Source of the DNA: Tieghemiomyces parasiticus
Lineage: Eukaryota > Kickxellomycota > Dimargaritomycetes > Dimargaritales > Dimargaritaceae
DNA: 64,000 nucleotides
Direction: 5' to 3'
NCBI GenBank assembly: GCA_027575765.1
Contig: JANBPT010000091.1
Coordinates: 1-64,000, forward strand
In this document: in pieces, positions 24,284 through 36,715 of the stretch
Numbering within the stretch: the stretch's first letter is position 1
Layout: each line of letters starts with the position of its first letter
Notes under the pieces: generated by a model
The model's input: only the letters and a program-made list of their open reading frames with translations
The model's database searches: none
Told to the model about the DNA's origin: nothing
Program-made: the position numbers and the translations under genes

Positions 24284-24556
24284 GGCTGGGGCCCACAGTT
24301 GATACAGCTATCGGACGATAGTCAAGTCGCAGGCGATCGGATAAGTTGATGTGTGGTCTCCGGCGGTTGGTAAGAGAAGTTAATGCTATTTTGAGGCACC
24401 CGGCCGGTAAAAGCTACATGGCCATAAGGGTCGATTAGCCATGGTGTCAGCCCATAAATCAGGCCACAAACCACCCACGCCAGCGAGTGCGTTGGACCGC
24501 AGGAACTTCCGAGCCACCATCTGTCAGAGGTTGCAGGGTCTTCTATGCAACCGCTG

Positions 24557-24576
24557 GACACACACACACACACACG
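24557..24576. repeat. (CA)n microsatellite
   Basis: About nine to ten tandem CA units in non-coding DNA. Confidence 0.8.
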
Positions 24577-25349
24577 CCCTAACTTCACCAACCCACGACA
24601 TGGCAACTGCCCGGCAGACTATAATAACTCAGGCTCCAGCCCTCCTCCATGATTCCTGCTCCGTTTTCGTTACACAGCTTTCTTATATTTGTTTGGCAGT
24701 GCGTAACACTCCCTCCCCCCCCCCACCTACCACCTCTCCAATAAACCCCTTCCCCACCTGTCTACTTGTCCAGTTGGTACCGGACCCCCCCCATTTGTGG
24801 GCACCACAGCCATAGTCGCCGGACGTTGGGTTTTACGAGCACCTCACAATCCCAAAGGCCTGATTGGAGTGAACTATAAATCTATATATAAAAGATTATC
24901 ACCCGAAATGACGAGGAGGTGTATTCGGCTCACTGGAAATGTACAGTCACCTCCCTCCCCTCCCCCACACCCCTCACTTCACCCCACGTAATGTCTATTT
25001 TGGCGGCCTTGATATAAGATTTCCATCAAGCAACTACTCGCCCCGCCCTAGAGCTATAGAATCATGAAAGCGCAGAAGGCACTTCGATTCCTTTTTTTTT
25101 TGAGGTGAGACCAGCAAGTGTAGGCACAACCGGTGCTTCAGCTTGCGGAGTCGATCGGCTGTATAAGGAGGAGGAAGGGGAGGGAGAATGGCCGGAGGGG
25201 GCTGCCGGTGACAGTAAACTGTTAGCTGTTTATCATGAAATGCATGGTATAATTATTATTATTTTTTAAAAAAATTAATCATTAATCGAACACGAATGGG
25301 ATGGCGGGAGTGTGTGGGAGGCGGGATAGTGTAAACTGCGGAAATAAAA

Positions 25350-28300
25350 TTACAAAGGTTGCGGAGGTGCGAGGAAGAGCGAACGGACCGGCTGGTGCTC
25401 GGTCCGTTCGTCAACCAAACGGTGGTGGTCAACGGCGTGGGCTAGGGCGATGCAGAGTCGCACCACCTCGATTGCTTTACGGAACGTTTGGCGCGGGTTA
25501 AAGACGCGTGGGCGCAAGTCAAGTAGCTGGGGAGGAGCCAACTGCTTTGATGCTTCGGGACCTTCAGCTACCGCGGAAGCAGGTGGGGGGGCGGTGGTGG
25601 TGGTGGTAGGAGTGAGATTAAGACTGTTGGACATGCGGTAACAATGATGGGTGGCATATGAGGGATGAAGTTCAGGCTGGTGGGATATGCGACTAGGGTC
25701 GGTGGGTTCGGAGGAGGTTGTAATCACGACTTTTGGCAGCGTAGAGGAGGGCTGAGTAGAGGGCATAAGCGCGTGCTGGCGGTCGGCGGTGGAAGTCGTG
25801 GACACGGTACGGAGTGAGAGGTGGGACGGGGTCGCCGAAGCGTCCGATGGCGGCGGGGTATGAAGCGCTGTGGCTGGGATGGCCGAAAAATCCCGGGGGT
25901 TGCGGACTCGCAGTGACTTGGTAATTGACGCAGGGCATGACCTTCCGGTCGCAGCGAAAAAGGCGACGGGTGACAAGGTATGCGGAGAGGACGTGCCGGC
26001 CAGCGTGGCGAGCTGAGGCAGATGGCGGTAGGCTTCCGACTCGGCAGCTTGAACCGGGCTGGGCGGTGGAGCCTGAATCCCGGTATGACGGGTCGACGTG
26101 GCCTGCCGCGGCATGTGGCCCGCTGCTTGGATGGACTCCTCCTGTGCACCAGCAGCTTCCAGTGGCGCACCGTGCACCTTAAGGAAACTGCCGGGATTAC
26201 GCCGAGGTAATAACCAAGGCGCAATTTTGACGGTGGACCTGCCCGCTCGGTGACGAACCAGGGATTCTGTCGAGGACGCGGCGACGCTAGCGAAGGACTC
26301 GCGGGACTCCCAGCACGATCCGGCGAGTGAAGGTGCTGGGGAGTTGCTACGGGACGGTGGATCCACCGCCACCACGGCCGCAGTCAAGGCTGTCGCAGCG
26401 GGGGCCGCCTTAGTCATGGGCGATCGATCGTGACCGCCCCGGAAAAGCGAGTTGGGGATGTGGTCATGGGTCACCAGGAGGGGCTTCAGGGATACCGCCG
26501 GACCATGGGGTGCGGATCGACCGGTAGGGGTTGCTGTCGCGTCACTGGGTATCTGGCCCTCATTCCGCCGGCGGCTAAACGCGCTGGTAGGCATTGCCGA
26601 CCCCGTCCGACGGTGTCTGGTGGGGGCCAGAGGTAAGGCAATCGCCTCGTGCGGGGAGGCACTATGGTCCCTGGTACTGTCCTCGCCAGACGACGTCGAG
26701 GAGTACCGGCTCCAGATTTCCTGATACTTCTCGTGGCTGCTGCTCCGCTTACGTGGTGCAACCCGGAGGAGTTGGGTATCCGGGATACGGAGTGCGGTAT
26801 CTGGGTATAGTAAGCGGATCATCTGGTCGACGGTCTCTTTTGGTGTGGGCGGGGGCGACTGCGGCTGGGCGCGTGGCGAAGGGGTGCTGGGTGGCGTCAC
26901 ACTCACCGCGACTGACGACGGCGTCGCTTCGTCGCGGGTGGCGACCAGGGGTGAGGAGGGGAAAGAGTGCGCGGTGGCCGGTGGTGCCAACTGTCCACTG
27001 GAAGGGTCGCTCGAGGAACCCACCATTGGTGCGACCGACGACGAATCTTGGCGCGGCCTGGCCACCGAAGCGATTGAGGCCATGATATTCCGGAGCAGCG
27101 ACGGCCGGGGTTTCGTCGAGGCGGGGGCTAAGACCGGGGCCTTTGTGGCGGTTGGAACAGGCTTCGTGGTAGAAATATTGCTGCTCGGCTGGGAAGTGAT
27201 AGTGGTGGGGATCTTTTTGGCGGCTAATTGGGTGCTAACCGCCCCAGCATGCGCTTTATTGGCGACAATCAAGTCCAGCCGCTCATCCGTAAGCCAGGGG
27301 TGAGCCAGAGCCATCTCGGCGGTCATCCGCCGTTCGGGGTCGGTATTGATCAGACTCTTAATAAAGTCTCGGGCTTCATACGTAATTCCCCGCCAGTACT
27401 GCGCGGGCTCGAACAGGTAGTCGTAGCTGTAGGTAAAGAGGTCATTGATGAGCTCGGCCTCGCTCAGCTGGCCCGGGTGAAAATCGCCGCCGGCGTGCCC
27501 GTCGTCCTCGGAGCCGGACGCCCGGGCGTACTCGAATGGCATGAAGCCACTGAGCAGCAGATAGGTCATAACGCCTACCGCCCACATATCCACAGGCGGG
27601 CCGTACGTCTGGCGGAGCAGGATCTCCGGTGCCATGTACCCGGCCGTGCCACACCGGGCGCTCAGGTCCGTGGCGTCGCTCTCGGTGACGATAGTCGATA
27701 AGCCAAAATCGGCAATCATAAGGTCAGCGTCACTCTGGTGGTTACGGAATAGAATATTCTCGGGCTAAATTATCGGAAACGGGAGGTGGTAGAGGGGGTT
27801 GAGCAAAGGTAGTAGGGGTTGGTTAGCGGGTTGAAGGGGGCTTGTATTCATTGACGGCGTGGTTACGTCAAAGGGTGTCAATGGGACACGGGGGTGGTTG
27901 CAGTCACACCATACTAGGCGACCTTCTAAAGTACCGCCAATACCAGTGACCTCCCGCCTACCTTTATGTCTACAAGATGGAAGCAATAAAAGTAAAGAGC
28001 GTAGAGAGAGAGAGAGAGAGCGAGGGAGAGAGACGTGGTGCACGGAGGTGAAGGCAGTGGCGGGTTCATGTTAGAGGCAAAGGGGGATTAGCATCAGTGG
28101 TAATGGCGACTATACTAGCGCGATATGTACGTTTGGAGGTGAGCAGACGGATAACTATCTGCGCTCACCTGTTCGCCAGTCACAAGCGAAACAAATTACC
28201 CACCTCGATGCACAATGTTCTGGCTGTGGAGAAAGGCCACGGCGCGAACAACACTGCGGATGATGATGGCGGCTTCGGTCTCATAGAAGGTGCCCTTGGA

Positions 28301-28720
28301 GGATAACCGGTCGAATAAGTCGCCACCCGTAGCGAGTTCGGTCACGAGGTAGATATTGTTGGCGGTCTCAAAGCAGTCGTGAAGCGTGAGCAGGTTGGGA
28401 TGGACGTGGGAGAGTTTACGCATGATGGTCACCTCGTTTTGCAGGAGGCGCTCCTTGCCCCGCACCAGCCGTTTTGGGATAACCTTGGCAGCCAGTCGCT
28501 CGCCCGTGTCGATCCGGTACACCTCCTTTACGACCGAGAAGGTGCCCGAGCCAATAATGTGTCCAGAACGGTAGCGACAAGGGGTGGTCACGGCTTCCGG
28601 CTGGGTGGCCAGAGGCGAGGTAGGTGAGGCGGGGGAGGAGGACATCGAAGACTGGTCGCTGTGCGGCGAGTCAGACGTGGCTATGCTGGGTGGTGGGTCC
28701 ATGATGGGAGTAGGGGCCAT
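25350..28720 (-). CDS. CAMK-type serine/threonine protein kinase with long tail
   Basis: Ser/Thr kinase of 979 residues. Exons: 28204-28720, an 8-nt microexon 27962-27969, and 25350-27764; introns of 234 and 197 nt. The kinase domain (about 50-333) has the glycine loop GSGTFSVV, VAIK-type Lys79, the Glu in LLQNEVTIM, HRDIKPEN made across all three exons, DFG at 194-196 and APE at 220-222, so it should be active. It is most like the Ca2+/calmodulin-dependent kinase group. Between helices F and G it carries an acidic, Gly-rich insert. The following 645 residues are Ser/Pro/Thr-rich, probably disordered, ending in a conserved-looking basic/hydrophobic segment (EVVRLCIALAHAV). No clear calmodulin-binding helix directly follows the kinase domain. 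Without the microexon the joined frame loses Asp-Ile-Lys of the catalytic loop. The start is the first ATG after the last in-frame stop. Confidence 0.85.
27962..27969 (-). other. 8-nt microexon of the CAMK-type kinase
   Basis: On the minus strand the 8 nt acataaag are preceded by a pyrimidine-rich acceptor (cttgtag) and followed by a gtaggc donor. Exon 1 ends cat-cga-g and exon 3 begins ccc-gag-aat. Insertion of the 8 nt gives HRD-I-K-P-E-N in frame, exactly the conserved catalytic loop. No other ag/8-nt/gt match encoding D-x-K was found in the interval. Confidence 0.75.
28003..28020. repeat. (GA)n microsatellite in a kinase intron
   Basis: Nine or so AG units lying in intron 1 of the CAMK-type kinase, about 35 nt from the acceptor of the microexon. 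On the minus, transcribed-sense strand it reads as a CT tract and so may lengthen the polypyrimidine tract. Confidence 0.75.
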
Positions 28721-31700
28721 TTGGGCTGGTATGGGGTCAAATTGGGGCGGTGAGGGTACCCTTAAACTGGCGGCGGGGTCGCCCGGAGTATCAAAAGTAG
28801 ATGCCAGCAGTGTGACACGACAGGCACCAAGACTGGTGATAACGTGGGTAACGCAATAAGAGTAGGAGACTTCGGCAAGTGATTGAGGACGTGATAGTGG
28901 TCAATAAGTGACAAGCACAGGGGGGTATAAAAAAAAAATATGTACACAAGATAAAGACAAGGGGCAAGTGGTATATGAACGAACCTGTCAAAAACTAGCA
29001 GGGAGGCTGGTGGGACGTAAGGGGAAGATAGTGAATTACCCGACCAAGGCCACCGGTTAACGGCGCGACGCAGCAAGCGAGGGGTTGCACATTAAAGGCT
29101 TCTACTTGGAACACAGATAAGAGAAGGAGGGGCAACAGAAGGTGAATAAGTTCGGTAAAGAAGCACATTAAAGGTCAGGGGGGAGGGTTGTTAATGGACG
29201 GGGATAGTGACTCGGGCACCAAAATGGGGGGCGGCGAAACGATGTGGACTTATCCAGGAAGGTTTGGGCACCATTACTAGTGAGGGGAAGCAGGAATCTG
29301 CAGGTGACGACCACTGGAGTGCGTTAGTGGCAAGGCGGCGGAGAGTGAATCAAGCGCCTGGCAGTGAAGGATAAGGGTAATAGGTTGCCGAGGGACGGCA
29401 ATGGCACAGTTGGCGGCTTAAATAGTCGAGTGTGATGGGGAGGAGGCGAATCCTAGCTAAGGCGCAGATCAGCATCAAAGTGTAGAAGGAAGATGGGAGC
29501 CAATTGGCGCCTATGACGGCATATGTCGGCAGGCCACAAGGGCGCGGGGAAAAAGGGGCGAGGTAAGGGAAGGCGAAGCAGGTTAGGTTTACGCGACGGT
29601 GGGACCAGATGACAGAGGTGGGGCAGCAGGTCACTAACTGACCGTAAATTCAGGGTAAGCAACAGGCAGGTCCCGAGGGCGGCCAAGACCTTCGGGCTCA
29701 AACGCTGGAGTCAACTGACTCCAGGCCTGAAGGGGATACAATCCAGGTAGACTGGCCTCGGTGGTATAATTACTGGGCTTACCCCTATCTAGGCTGGCGA
29801 GGATGGTTGACTCGGTGACGCGCGTTCTAGTCACTATAGACCGAGGTGCCGGGTCGGCGATAGTACGACCAGCCAAAGTAAGAGGAAAAAGTACCACCAG
29901 GGGTCGAGGCTGACAAGTAGGGGGGCAGTGCAGCAAGTCTTGTGAGCGGTCCAGTGGGTGCGGAGCGGAGAGCGGCTGAACTTAGTACTAGAATAGTGGA
30001 GGAGGATGCGTAAAGGGTTCAGGGTCCAAGGTAGGGGTGGCGCGGGCAAAGCAGGCAAATATGGTCTAAGCAACAATACAAGCTATCGGGAGCGGCGAGT
30101 CGGTAGAGGCTACAGTATGCCCGCTGCAAAAGTAACCAACGCCGGGCCGTTATCTAACGCACTAGAACTGGAGTGGGGGATTGATTGGCGGGCGATAAGT
30201 TGAGCCGCAGACAAGAGGGGAGCCCGTTAATCGATAAGTCCAAGACAAGCCAGAAGGAATAGTGTATGGTGGACACGCAATGGGGGAGTAGGAATCAGGG
30301 AAGGGGGCCTGCCAACGAGGTTTTATACCGTCCCCTATGACCAATACACTTTCCGAAAAGGGCAATAGCAAGGACAGCGCGGCGACGTACGTGAAGTGGA
30401 ACGAAGGAAGCGATGGGGCTCGGCACGCGGACGAGAGGTTGGGGAGGGGAATGTATAGACACTCATGGGTCGGCGGGCTCTTGCAATCGAAAGGCAGTTA
30501 CAGAAACCCAACGTGAGGTTCCACCGATGGAACTTCGAAATAGATTCCCTCCTCCGTACACCCCCCCTTTTCCCGTTGCCTGCTCGCTCGCGCACCGGTG
30601 GGATCCAAGGACTTTTGAATGCGTGTGCCACTGGTCGCCGAATACTGCGGACCCCACTCAATGACCTCACGCATTCCGGCCCAGCGTGAATCTCAACAAC
30701 GATGCCTCTCTGGGCGACTTACCGCTAGATCTGTGTATATGGCTTGACGCCAACGGGTGGGCCGGAGGAAGGGTTGGTGGCGAGGCCACTGCGATGCGCC
30801 TATTTCAGGTTGTAATATCGGCGGTTAGGGTGGAGGACGGAAGGCGGCCTGTCAATCTACTGTCCGTTAGTTGGCGTGGCTTGTGGAACCAGTGGCTTAA
30901 TCTATAGCGCGCGTCGGGGCTAACCGGCTGGCCACAATAGAGCGTGTCAGCCCAAGCCCATTTGAAAGCGATTAGGTGGGTAGGGGGTGGTGGCGGCTCC
31001 ACCCAGGCCCTTTCATTCGAGACGGTGTAGGGTAAACAAATACACCTCCTAGGCCAAGCCGAATAACCAAAAGATGTGGGCCTACCTGATGACAAAAGTG
31101 GTTGAAGCGGCCAACAGGAACCGTCTCCGCTGGCTTGGCGAAAGCGGTGGCTGAGGATTGGCGGTTCGTGGCTTTGAAGGGTGGTCCAGTGGCTGCTGCT
31201 GCCGAAAAGAGCAAGTGTGAATAGCATTCATGGCCGTGGCACTGGGCATCACTGCGTTATATACCAGATCAGGGTTCCTATCCATAGGAATATCATTAAA
31301 TCTACAGCCAGCCAGCGCACAACCCCCCCCCCGTGTTCCTGAGCTATCTGAGGCTATCGTCAGCAGGGAAAATCGGACTCGACTGGCCCCACCTGGTGGG
31401 TGGGAAAGGATCCGAGCAGTAACGAAGGGAGGTCCAGCCAACACGATTAGTCTACAATTAGTGCTAACCCTCATCAAGCCTACTCAATCAACGCGTTTGA
31501 CGGCAAAATCACCCGGCAGCTCCCTCACACATCCGTTGACCAGGACAACTGTACAGGGAGAGACGGGGTCTACCCCCACCATTCTTGCCCATTCTTTTCA
31601 TAGCGTCACTCGCGTTCGATTAGAACATATGGAAGCGTCCCTGCGTCTGACCCCGAAGCCAGTAAACCCATTCATTTAGATGCCCCTGAACTGAGCTGTG

Positions 31701-33596
31701 GGAGGCTGTAGACCTTGTCTTTTTTTTTTGTACATCTCAACTTTCGCTAATCGATTCCTTTGGGTCGACCATGTGGGGTTGTCAGCACGCGTTCGGTCCG
31801 GGTTTCTGTATCGAAGGTTCTGCTGTGCCCTTCTTCCTCACCCCTTATCGGGCCATGATGGCTTTATCCTATACAATCCTCCAAAGCCCCCCCCTCTGGT
31901 CGGTTGGAACTCCGAAGGGACGTAGCGGCTATGTTGGTGAGAGTATCGGTCGACGCTTAACCTTCGTCGTCTCTAACATTTAAATGACTGCACCTGGGTG
32001 CTTCTCTGGCATGTACTTCTCGTTGTTTATTCTTGCCTGGTTCATGTTTCAGACTCGAACGGTGTGGCTCGCCAGGCTGCTGAGGAGAGGCACTTAGGGT
32101 CAAAGGTAGCGGGACGCATGGAATTTCCATCTCGAATCCCCCTAATGGTCACCGCAGTGCGACGACAGCCCCTGCAAACATGTAGCCCCCTGTCCTGGCA
32201 GTTCGCACACCCAGCACGAGCATTATTGCCGCAAACGCCAATTTACTTAAGTTGTGCTGAGTGGCGATTTATTAGTCTTAAGTACAATATATGGAAAACA
32301 CCATCGAGATGTATCCGTCAGGTCGTCTATAAGGCTAGACTTGAAATAATCTAGCCCGATCTCGCTCGAAACGAGGAGGTTACGATTGACCAGACGGGGC
32401 AACGTGCGGACCCAGGCCGACCGCAACGGGTAACCCACCAGTTAAAACGACGCCAAAACGGCGCCGACCCGACTAGCGAGCATGGAAGCCCCCCAAAATC
32501 CAACCCGACCCATACAACCGAGATTGTTTAAGCGAGAGAAAATTGGGACCCCCCATTGCACCCATGCAACCATAATGGCCCAATAGAAATCCGCGCGCGA
32601 TACTCTGGCGCACTTATGACTCAAGCTCTGACAATCTCCAGCTGAAAGGCTAGAAGAACCGGACCCCTTCCCCATCCTAGAAAGGAGGGGATTTCAACCG
32701 ACTGCCGACGATGTACACTCCTGCCACAGGACGGTTGTGATCTCCAGCCCAAATCATTCTCATGACGTCCAGAACCTTACCCGCAGGCCGTTCTAGAACC
32801 AGTGCATTCCACGGACAAGCTCATTCACGACGGATCGCGCATGCCTTACCATAGTTTGCAGGAGGAGATCCGATGCGGCAAGCGAGGGGAGGCGTATGGA
32901 TGAATGAGGGCATGGTGGGCTGGCGATCGGTCGAAGCGGCAGGACCGCCAGCAGACGGTTAGGAGGATTCTATGTCAGAGGATTTAAGGAGTGCGCTACA
33001 AGGATCCAAACCGACGGGCGGGTCGCCGATGTGGCCTATATAGACACGGGCTATCTTTGGCGTGAACGAAAATCAGCTGGCTCTCCATCGTGAAAAGTTT
33101 TTTTTTTTTCTCCAACTGGCATACAGGCGTTTTCGAATTCACTCCATGGAGAAGTATATATGCGTATTGGGAGCGGGGCTGGTATTACCAGTGGAGGGTA
33201 CGATGATGGTATACCCCTCAGCATGAGCTAAAGCCTACTGCCGAATCGTGTTTTTTTTTTCTGGCGGCCATACAACACACACCTGCTTTCTTGGGCATGA
33301 GCACTTCTCACGCCAGCCTAAGACCCCATGAATAGCAGCCGGCCGGTGGACTTGGTTGCCAGAAGTCTGTAAGCGTGTCGCTGGATTCCCACCCTGTGAC
33401 GCCCCCCTCCCTGCTGTCTCAAACTCGTGAATGAAGTCCACAGCCTCGATCTTGAGCCGATACACTTTTTTCCACCCTATTGATTCCGACATCTTCTAAG
33501 CGCAGTGCGTAGCTTTTGGTTTCTTATCACACCTCATCTAATCTGCAACACTCGTAATTGCCCACACCATCGACTGTTATTAATACCCTTCACGCC
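28721..33596. other. gene-poor region, 4.9 kb
   Basis: Begins with the promoter side of the kinase gene. No gene could be supported: the longest frame (31230-31679) shows no domain, poor composition and no conserved motif. Poly-T runs occur near 31720, 33100 and 33250 and a poly-C run near 31323. Confidence 0.4.
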
Positions 33597-35024
33597 ATGT
33601 CGGACACTAACGCCCGTTCGCCGACCGCGTCGGCCAACAATTACGAGCGGTCTATGGAGAAGGCGCGCAACATCGCCGCGAAGCTTCAATCGAGTAACCC
33701 CCCGATCGACTCTTCCCTCGACGGAACCACGACCGCAGGGTCCAATTATGCCGCAGAATCGGCGCCCTCCCGCCGGGACGCTCGTTCCCGCTCGGCCTCC
33801 CGTCGTCGTTCCCGTTCGCCGGATTACCGCTTGCGGTCCCGTTCCCCGGGCCCTCGCAGGTCGGGTGGTGACCAGGGCCACCGCAGTCCTAAGGCCGGCG
33901 GGCATAGAAGCGGAGGTGAGGAGCTGATCGATTTCACCGTCCCGGGGGTCCACGTCGGCTACGTGATTGGCCGTGGGGGGACGTCCCTCCGGCGACTGGA
34001 GTCTCGGTTCCAAGTCCGTATTGACGTGGACCGTCAGGCCCAGCATGCGGACGGCCAGTGTCCGATCCGGGTGACCGGGAGGACGGTAGAAGCCGTAGAG
34101 CAGACCCGGGAGCGGATCCTGCGCGTCGTTTCTGAGGCTGAGGATCGGGCGGCCGGAAAGGCCGACCTGCGTAATCCTTACGAGCCTGGGTATGAACCCG
34201 ATCCGAACGCCACCATCCTCGAACTCAGCATTCCGATCCAACATATGGGCCCTCTCATTGGTCGCGGTGGGGAGAATATCCGCGAGATTCAGGAGAATAC
34301 CGATACCACCATCTATTTCGCCCCGCCCAGTACGCTGGACCCCAATGCCACCGAACGGCCCGGTAAGATCATTGGCGATCAGGACAAGGTGCAGAAGGCT
34401 AAACAGATCATCGATGACTTCATTCTCAGTTACGAAGAGGGGGGTCCTCGTGAGAGCCGGAATGCCGGTGGTCACGACGGCCGTCGGGGCGGTCGCCGCG
34501 GAGAAACCATGCAGGTCCCGCAATCCTTTGTCGGTATGCTTGTCGGCCGTGGCGGAAGCAACATCCACCAGCTGCAGGACATATCCCAGTGTCGGATCCA
34601 TCTTGACGACCGGCGCGACTGTCCCCCCGAAGACATGCGTGACGTGTACCTCGACGGCCCGGCCCGGGCCGCCGCGCACGCCCGTCAGCTCATCATGGAT
34701 ATGATGCGCAATAACAGCGATCGACTTCCGCCCGGTATGAACCTAGGCGGTGGTGATGGTTACTACCACGGCGGCCATGGTCAGCCCGGTTACGGTGAGC
34801 CGGGCTCCGCCACCGGTGGCGGCTATGCCCCGGATCAATACGCCGCCTATTATGCTCAGTACCAGCAGTTCGCCCAGATGTACCCGGCGTTTAATGGGTA
34901 CTATGGTCAGCAGCAGGGCCACGGCCCGCCCGGGCAGCAGTATCCGTCGTCCTATCCCCAGCAACAACAGCAGTCGCCTCATTACCAGCAGCCACCCCAC
35001 GGCGGGGGTCACTATCGGCGCTAG
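33597..35024 (+). CDS. RNA-binding protein with three KH domains and RS region
   Basis: A single-exon protein of 475 residues, starting at the ATG in cgccATGt. An Arg/Ser-rich stretch (about 57-100) is followed by three KH domains, each with an intact GRGG nucleic-acid-binding loop: KH1 around residues 113-175 (loop at 125), KH2 around 210-280 (loop at 222) and KH3 around 303-370 (loop at 317). The C-terminal 95 residues are rich in Gly, Tyr, Gln and Pro and look prion-like, as in proteins that condense into RNP granules. The plan is like FUBP/KSRP or yeast Pbp2/Hek2-type KH proteins, so a role in mRNA processing, stability or localisation is likely. I cannot assign a one-to-one orthologue. 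GC content is high compared with the flanks. An in-frame GTG upstream is not a credible start. Confidence 0.85.
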   Translation: MSDTNARSPTASANNYERSMEKARNIAAKLQSSNPPIDSSLDGTTTAGSNYAAESAPSRRDARSRSASRRRSRSPDYRLRSRSPGPRRSGGDQGHRSPKAGGHRSGGEELIDFTVPGVHVGYVIGRGGTSLRRLESRFQVRIDVDRQAQHADGQCPIRVTGRTVEAVEQTRERILRVVSEAEDRAAGKADLRNPYEPGYEPDPNATILELSIPIQHMGPLIGRGGENIREIQENTDTTIYFAPPSTLDPNATERPGKIIGDQDKVQKAKQIIDDFILSYEEGGPRESRNAGGHDGRRGGRRGETMQVPQSFVGMLVGRGGSNIHQLQDISQCRIHLDDRRDCPPEDMRDVYLDGPARAAAHARQLIMDMMRNNSDRLPPGMNLGGGDGYYHGGHGQPGYGEPGSATGGGYAPDQYAAYYAQYQQFAQMYPAFNGYYGQQQGHGPPGQQYPSSYPQQQQQSPHYQQPPHGGGHYRR

Positions 35025-36439
35025 AGTAAGGAACGCAAATTTCGTACCGGTAAGGCATCTCACACCCGTGTGCTCACGGGCCTGGTGTATCGTTTCGGCA
35101 TGTTGTCGCATGTCTGACTACTGCCCTCCGCATTCACCGGTTCTGTCTGTCCGTTTGATTACATTATATTGCTCCTCCTGACCTTCTGTCGCTCGGTTAT
35201 CGTGTATCGCAGTTTTTTTCGTTACTTTTTTTAAAAAATAGGTTTATCCTTCTTTTGCCATAGTATACTGTGCTGTCGTATTTGCATTCGGTTGTTTGCT
35301 TGTTGTTTTTTTGGTCGGAATTTAACCCCACCACCTTGTAGGCCGACTTGGTGGTTCCGTCTGTACCTTGAATTAACGAGTTTAGGTGCGGGTAACATGC
35401 CCTCGCGATCCTAACCATTCTTGCCCCCCCAATATCCTTCCTCGCAGCCCTGTAGCGTATAGTGACCAAGGTAATATATCTATATATGCTTCGAATTGTC
35501 TGTACTTTGGTTGGCCTTGCTTGTGGTCGCAAGGACTTGGTATTTCGGCCTGGCCTATTTGCGATGATTGTCTGGGAAGTAAGTATAATGGAAGAATGCT
35601 ATAAAGGTATGTTCCATAACAAAACAAAAACAGGTGATGGCAAGACCGGAGGAATGAACTGAGGTAACCTAAGGTAGCCATATAGAGAAAGATTCGAAAC
35701 AAGCGGGGTCAAAGAAAAGACGACCAATGACTATCCTCGGTTCCGATTTAACATCAATATGGTCAAACGTGCAGCAAAGCGCAGAAAATGGACACACGGG
35801 ATGAGAGGTGTACACCACTACTGGCAAACGAGTTTGCGCCATGCGATGATGGATAGCACGCCACCAGTGTGCAGTATTTGCGGCGAGTGTACCATGAGTT
35901 TGCGTTTCGCTGGAGGCATATATTGCGTTTAACGAGCCGAGCCGTTTGCGTGTGCGTTTGCATTGATGAAGCTACAACAAAGTGGGAAATGTTAGCAGAA
36001 TGGCAAAGGGTCGAGCCTATTAGTACGTTATCTCACAGAAGGCTGCAGTTATTCATTCCATTTCTTAGATGAGGCCCTCTGCCCAGCCATCAATGGAATT
36101 GACCTAAGCTGGTATGGCAAGTGGCGTCTACTGGCACTATCGGTGCAGCTCGAGGACTTGGCGACATTAGTAGAAATAGGCGCAACGTAGGGTCCACTCG
36201 TTCTGGCGCAAAATGCGAAGACGCATACTGGTTGGCCACAGCCCGTGCAAACAACGCGTCGCCCAAGACGCACAGTTGGCGAGTGGGTAGCGCAAAATTT
36301 TAATCTCAACATGCGCAAAAACAAATCTGCTGCTATGCACACTCCTCTGCAAAATACAGTAGATACCAATGAGCCATAGAGATCAAATTACCGCTTATCT
36401 AGATCTTATTGTATTTAATATAATCCCCATCACCCTGTT
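35025..36439. other. intergenic, 3' flank of the KH gene
   Basis: T-rich 3' flank to about 35350, likely with the polyadenylation region. No gene is recognised beyond it. Confidence 0.45.
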
Positions 36440-36715
36440 CCGCTCGGTGGGTTCGTTCTAGCCAGCTATCATAAAAGGCTCTCGGGGCATTTGGCTGAAA
36501 CGTTGGAGGCTCTGATGACCAGACGTCCACGACCGCCTCCAATGTGGTGTTTAATATTGGGCAGCTGTCGTTTGATATCCATGTACAGCCAGAAGTCGGA
36601 TAGCTCAGGATTGTAGAAAGAAACTAGGTTAACTTTGACTGTAATGCTGAAAATTTAGGCATGGGTGGGTGACCGTAGCGCTAAGTGGGGGAGCATCATC
36701 CTGGCGGTAGAGCTG
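36440..36715 (-). mobile_element. degenerate mariner transposase relic
   Basis: On the plus strand the block at 36440-36715 aligns, with many substitutions and small gaps, to 815-1085 of the mariner pseudogene. Anchors are catttggctg, cgaccgcctcca-tgt, tgtttgatat-c and acagccagaagtcg, plus a weaker match over the region encoding the HHDNAPPH motif. Only the C-terminal catalytic part remains, with no open frame. It is a second, older or faster-decayed copy of the same family in the same orientation. Confidence 0.7.

Larger units (their letters stand above)
23233..25349. other. intergenic, 2.1 kb, with simple repeats
   Basis: No gene recognised. It holds a GGA-trinucleotide tract (about 24256-24283), a CA-dinucleotide tract (about 24557-24576), C-runs near 24716 and 24785, and an AT-rich stretch (25245-25285) that may belong to the 3' flank of the kinase gene. 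Confidence 0.5.

Noticed and set aside
31230..31679. 149-codon open frame
   Set aside because: No domain, no conserved motif, no codon composition like the real genes; lies in a gene-poor stretch.
33534..34679. 381-codon open frame on the minus strand
   Set aside because: It lies antisense to the KH-domain gene, whose three GRGG loops and RS region are unambiguous. The antisense frame has no domain motif and is open because of GC-rich codon bias.
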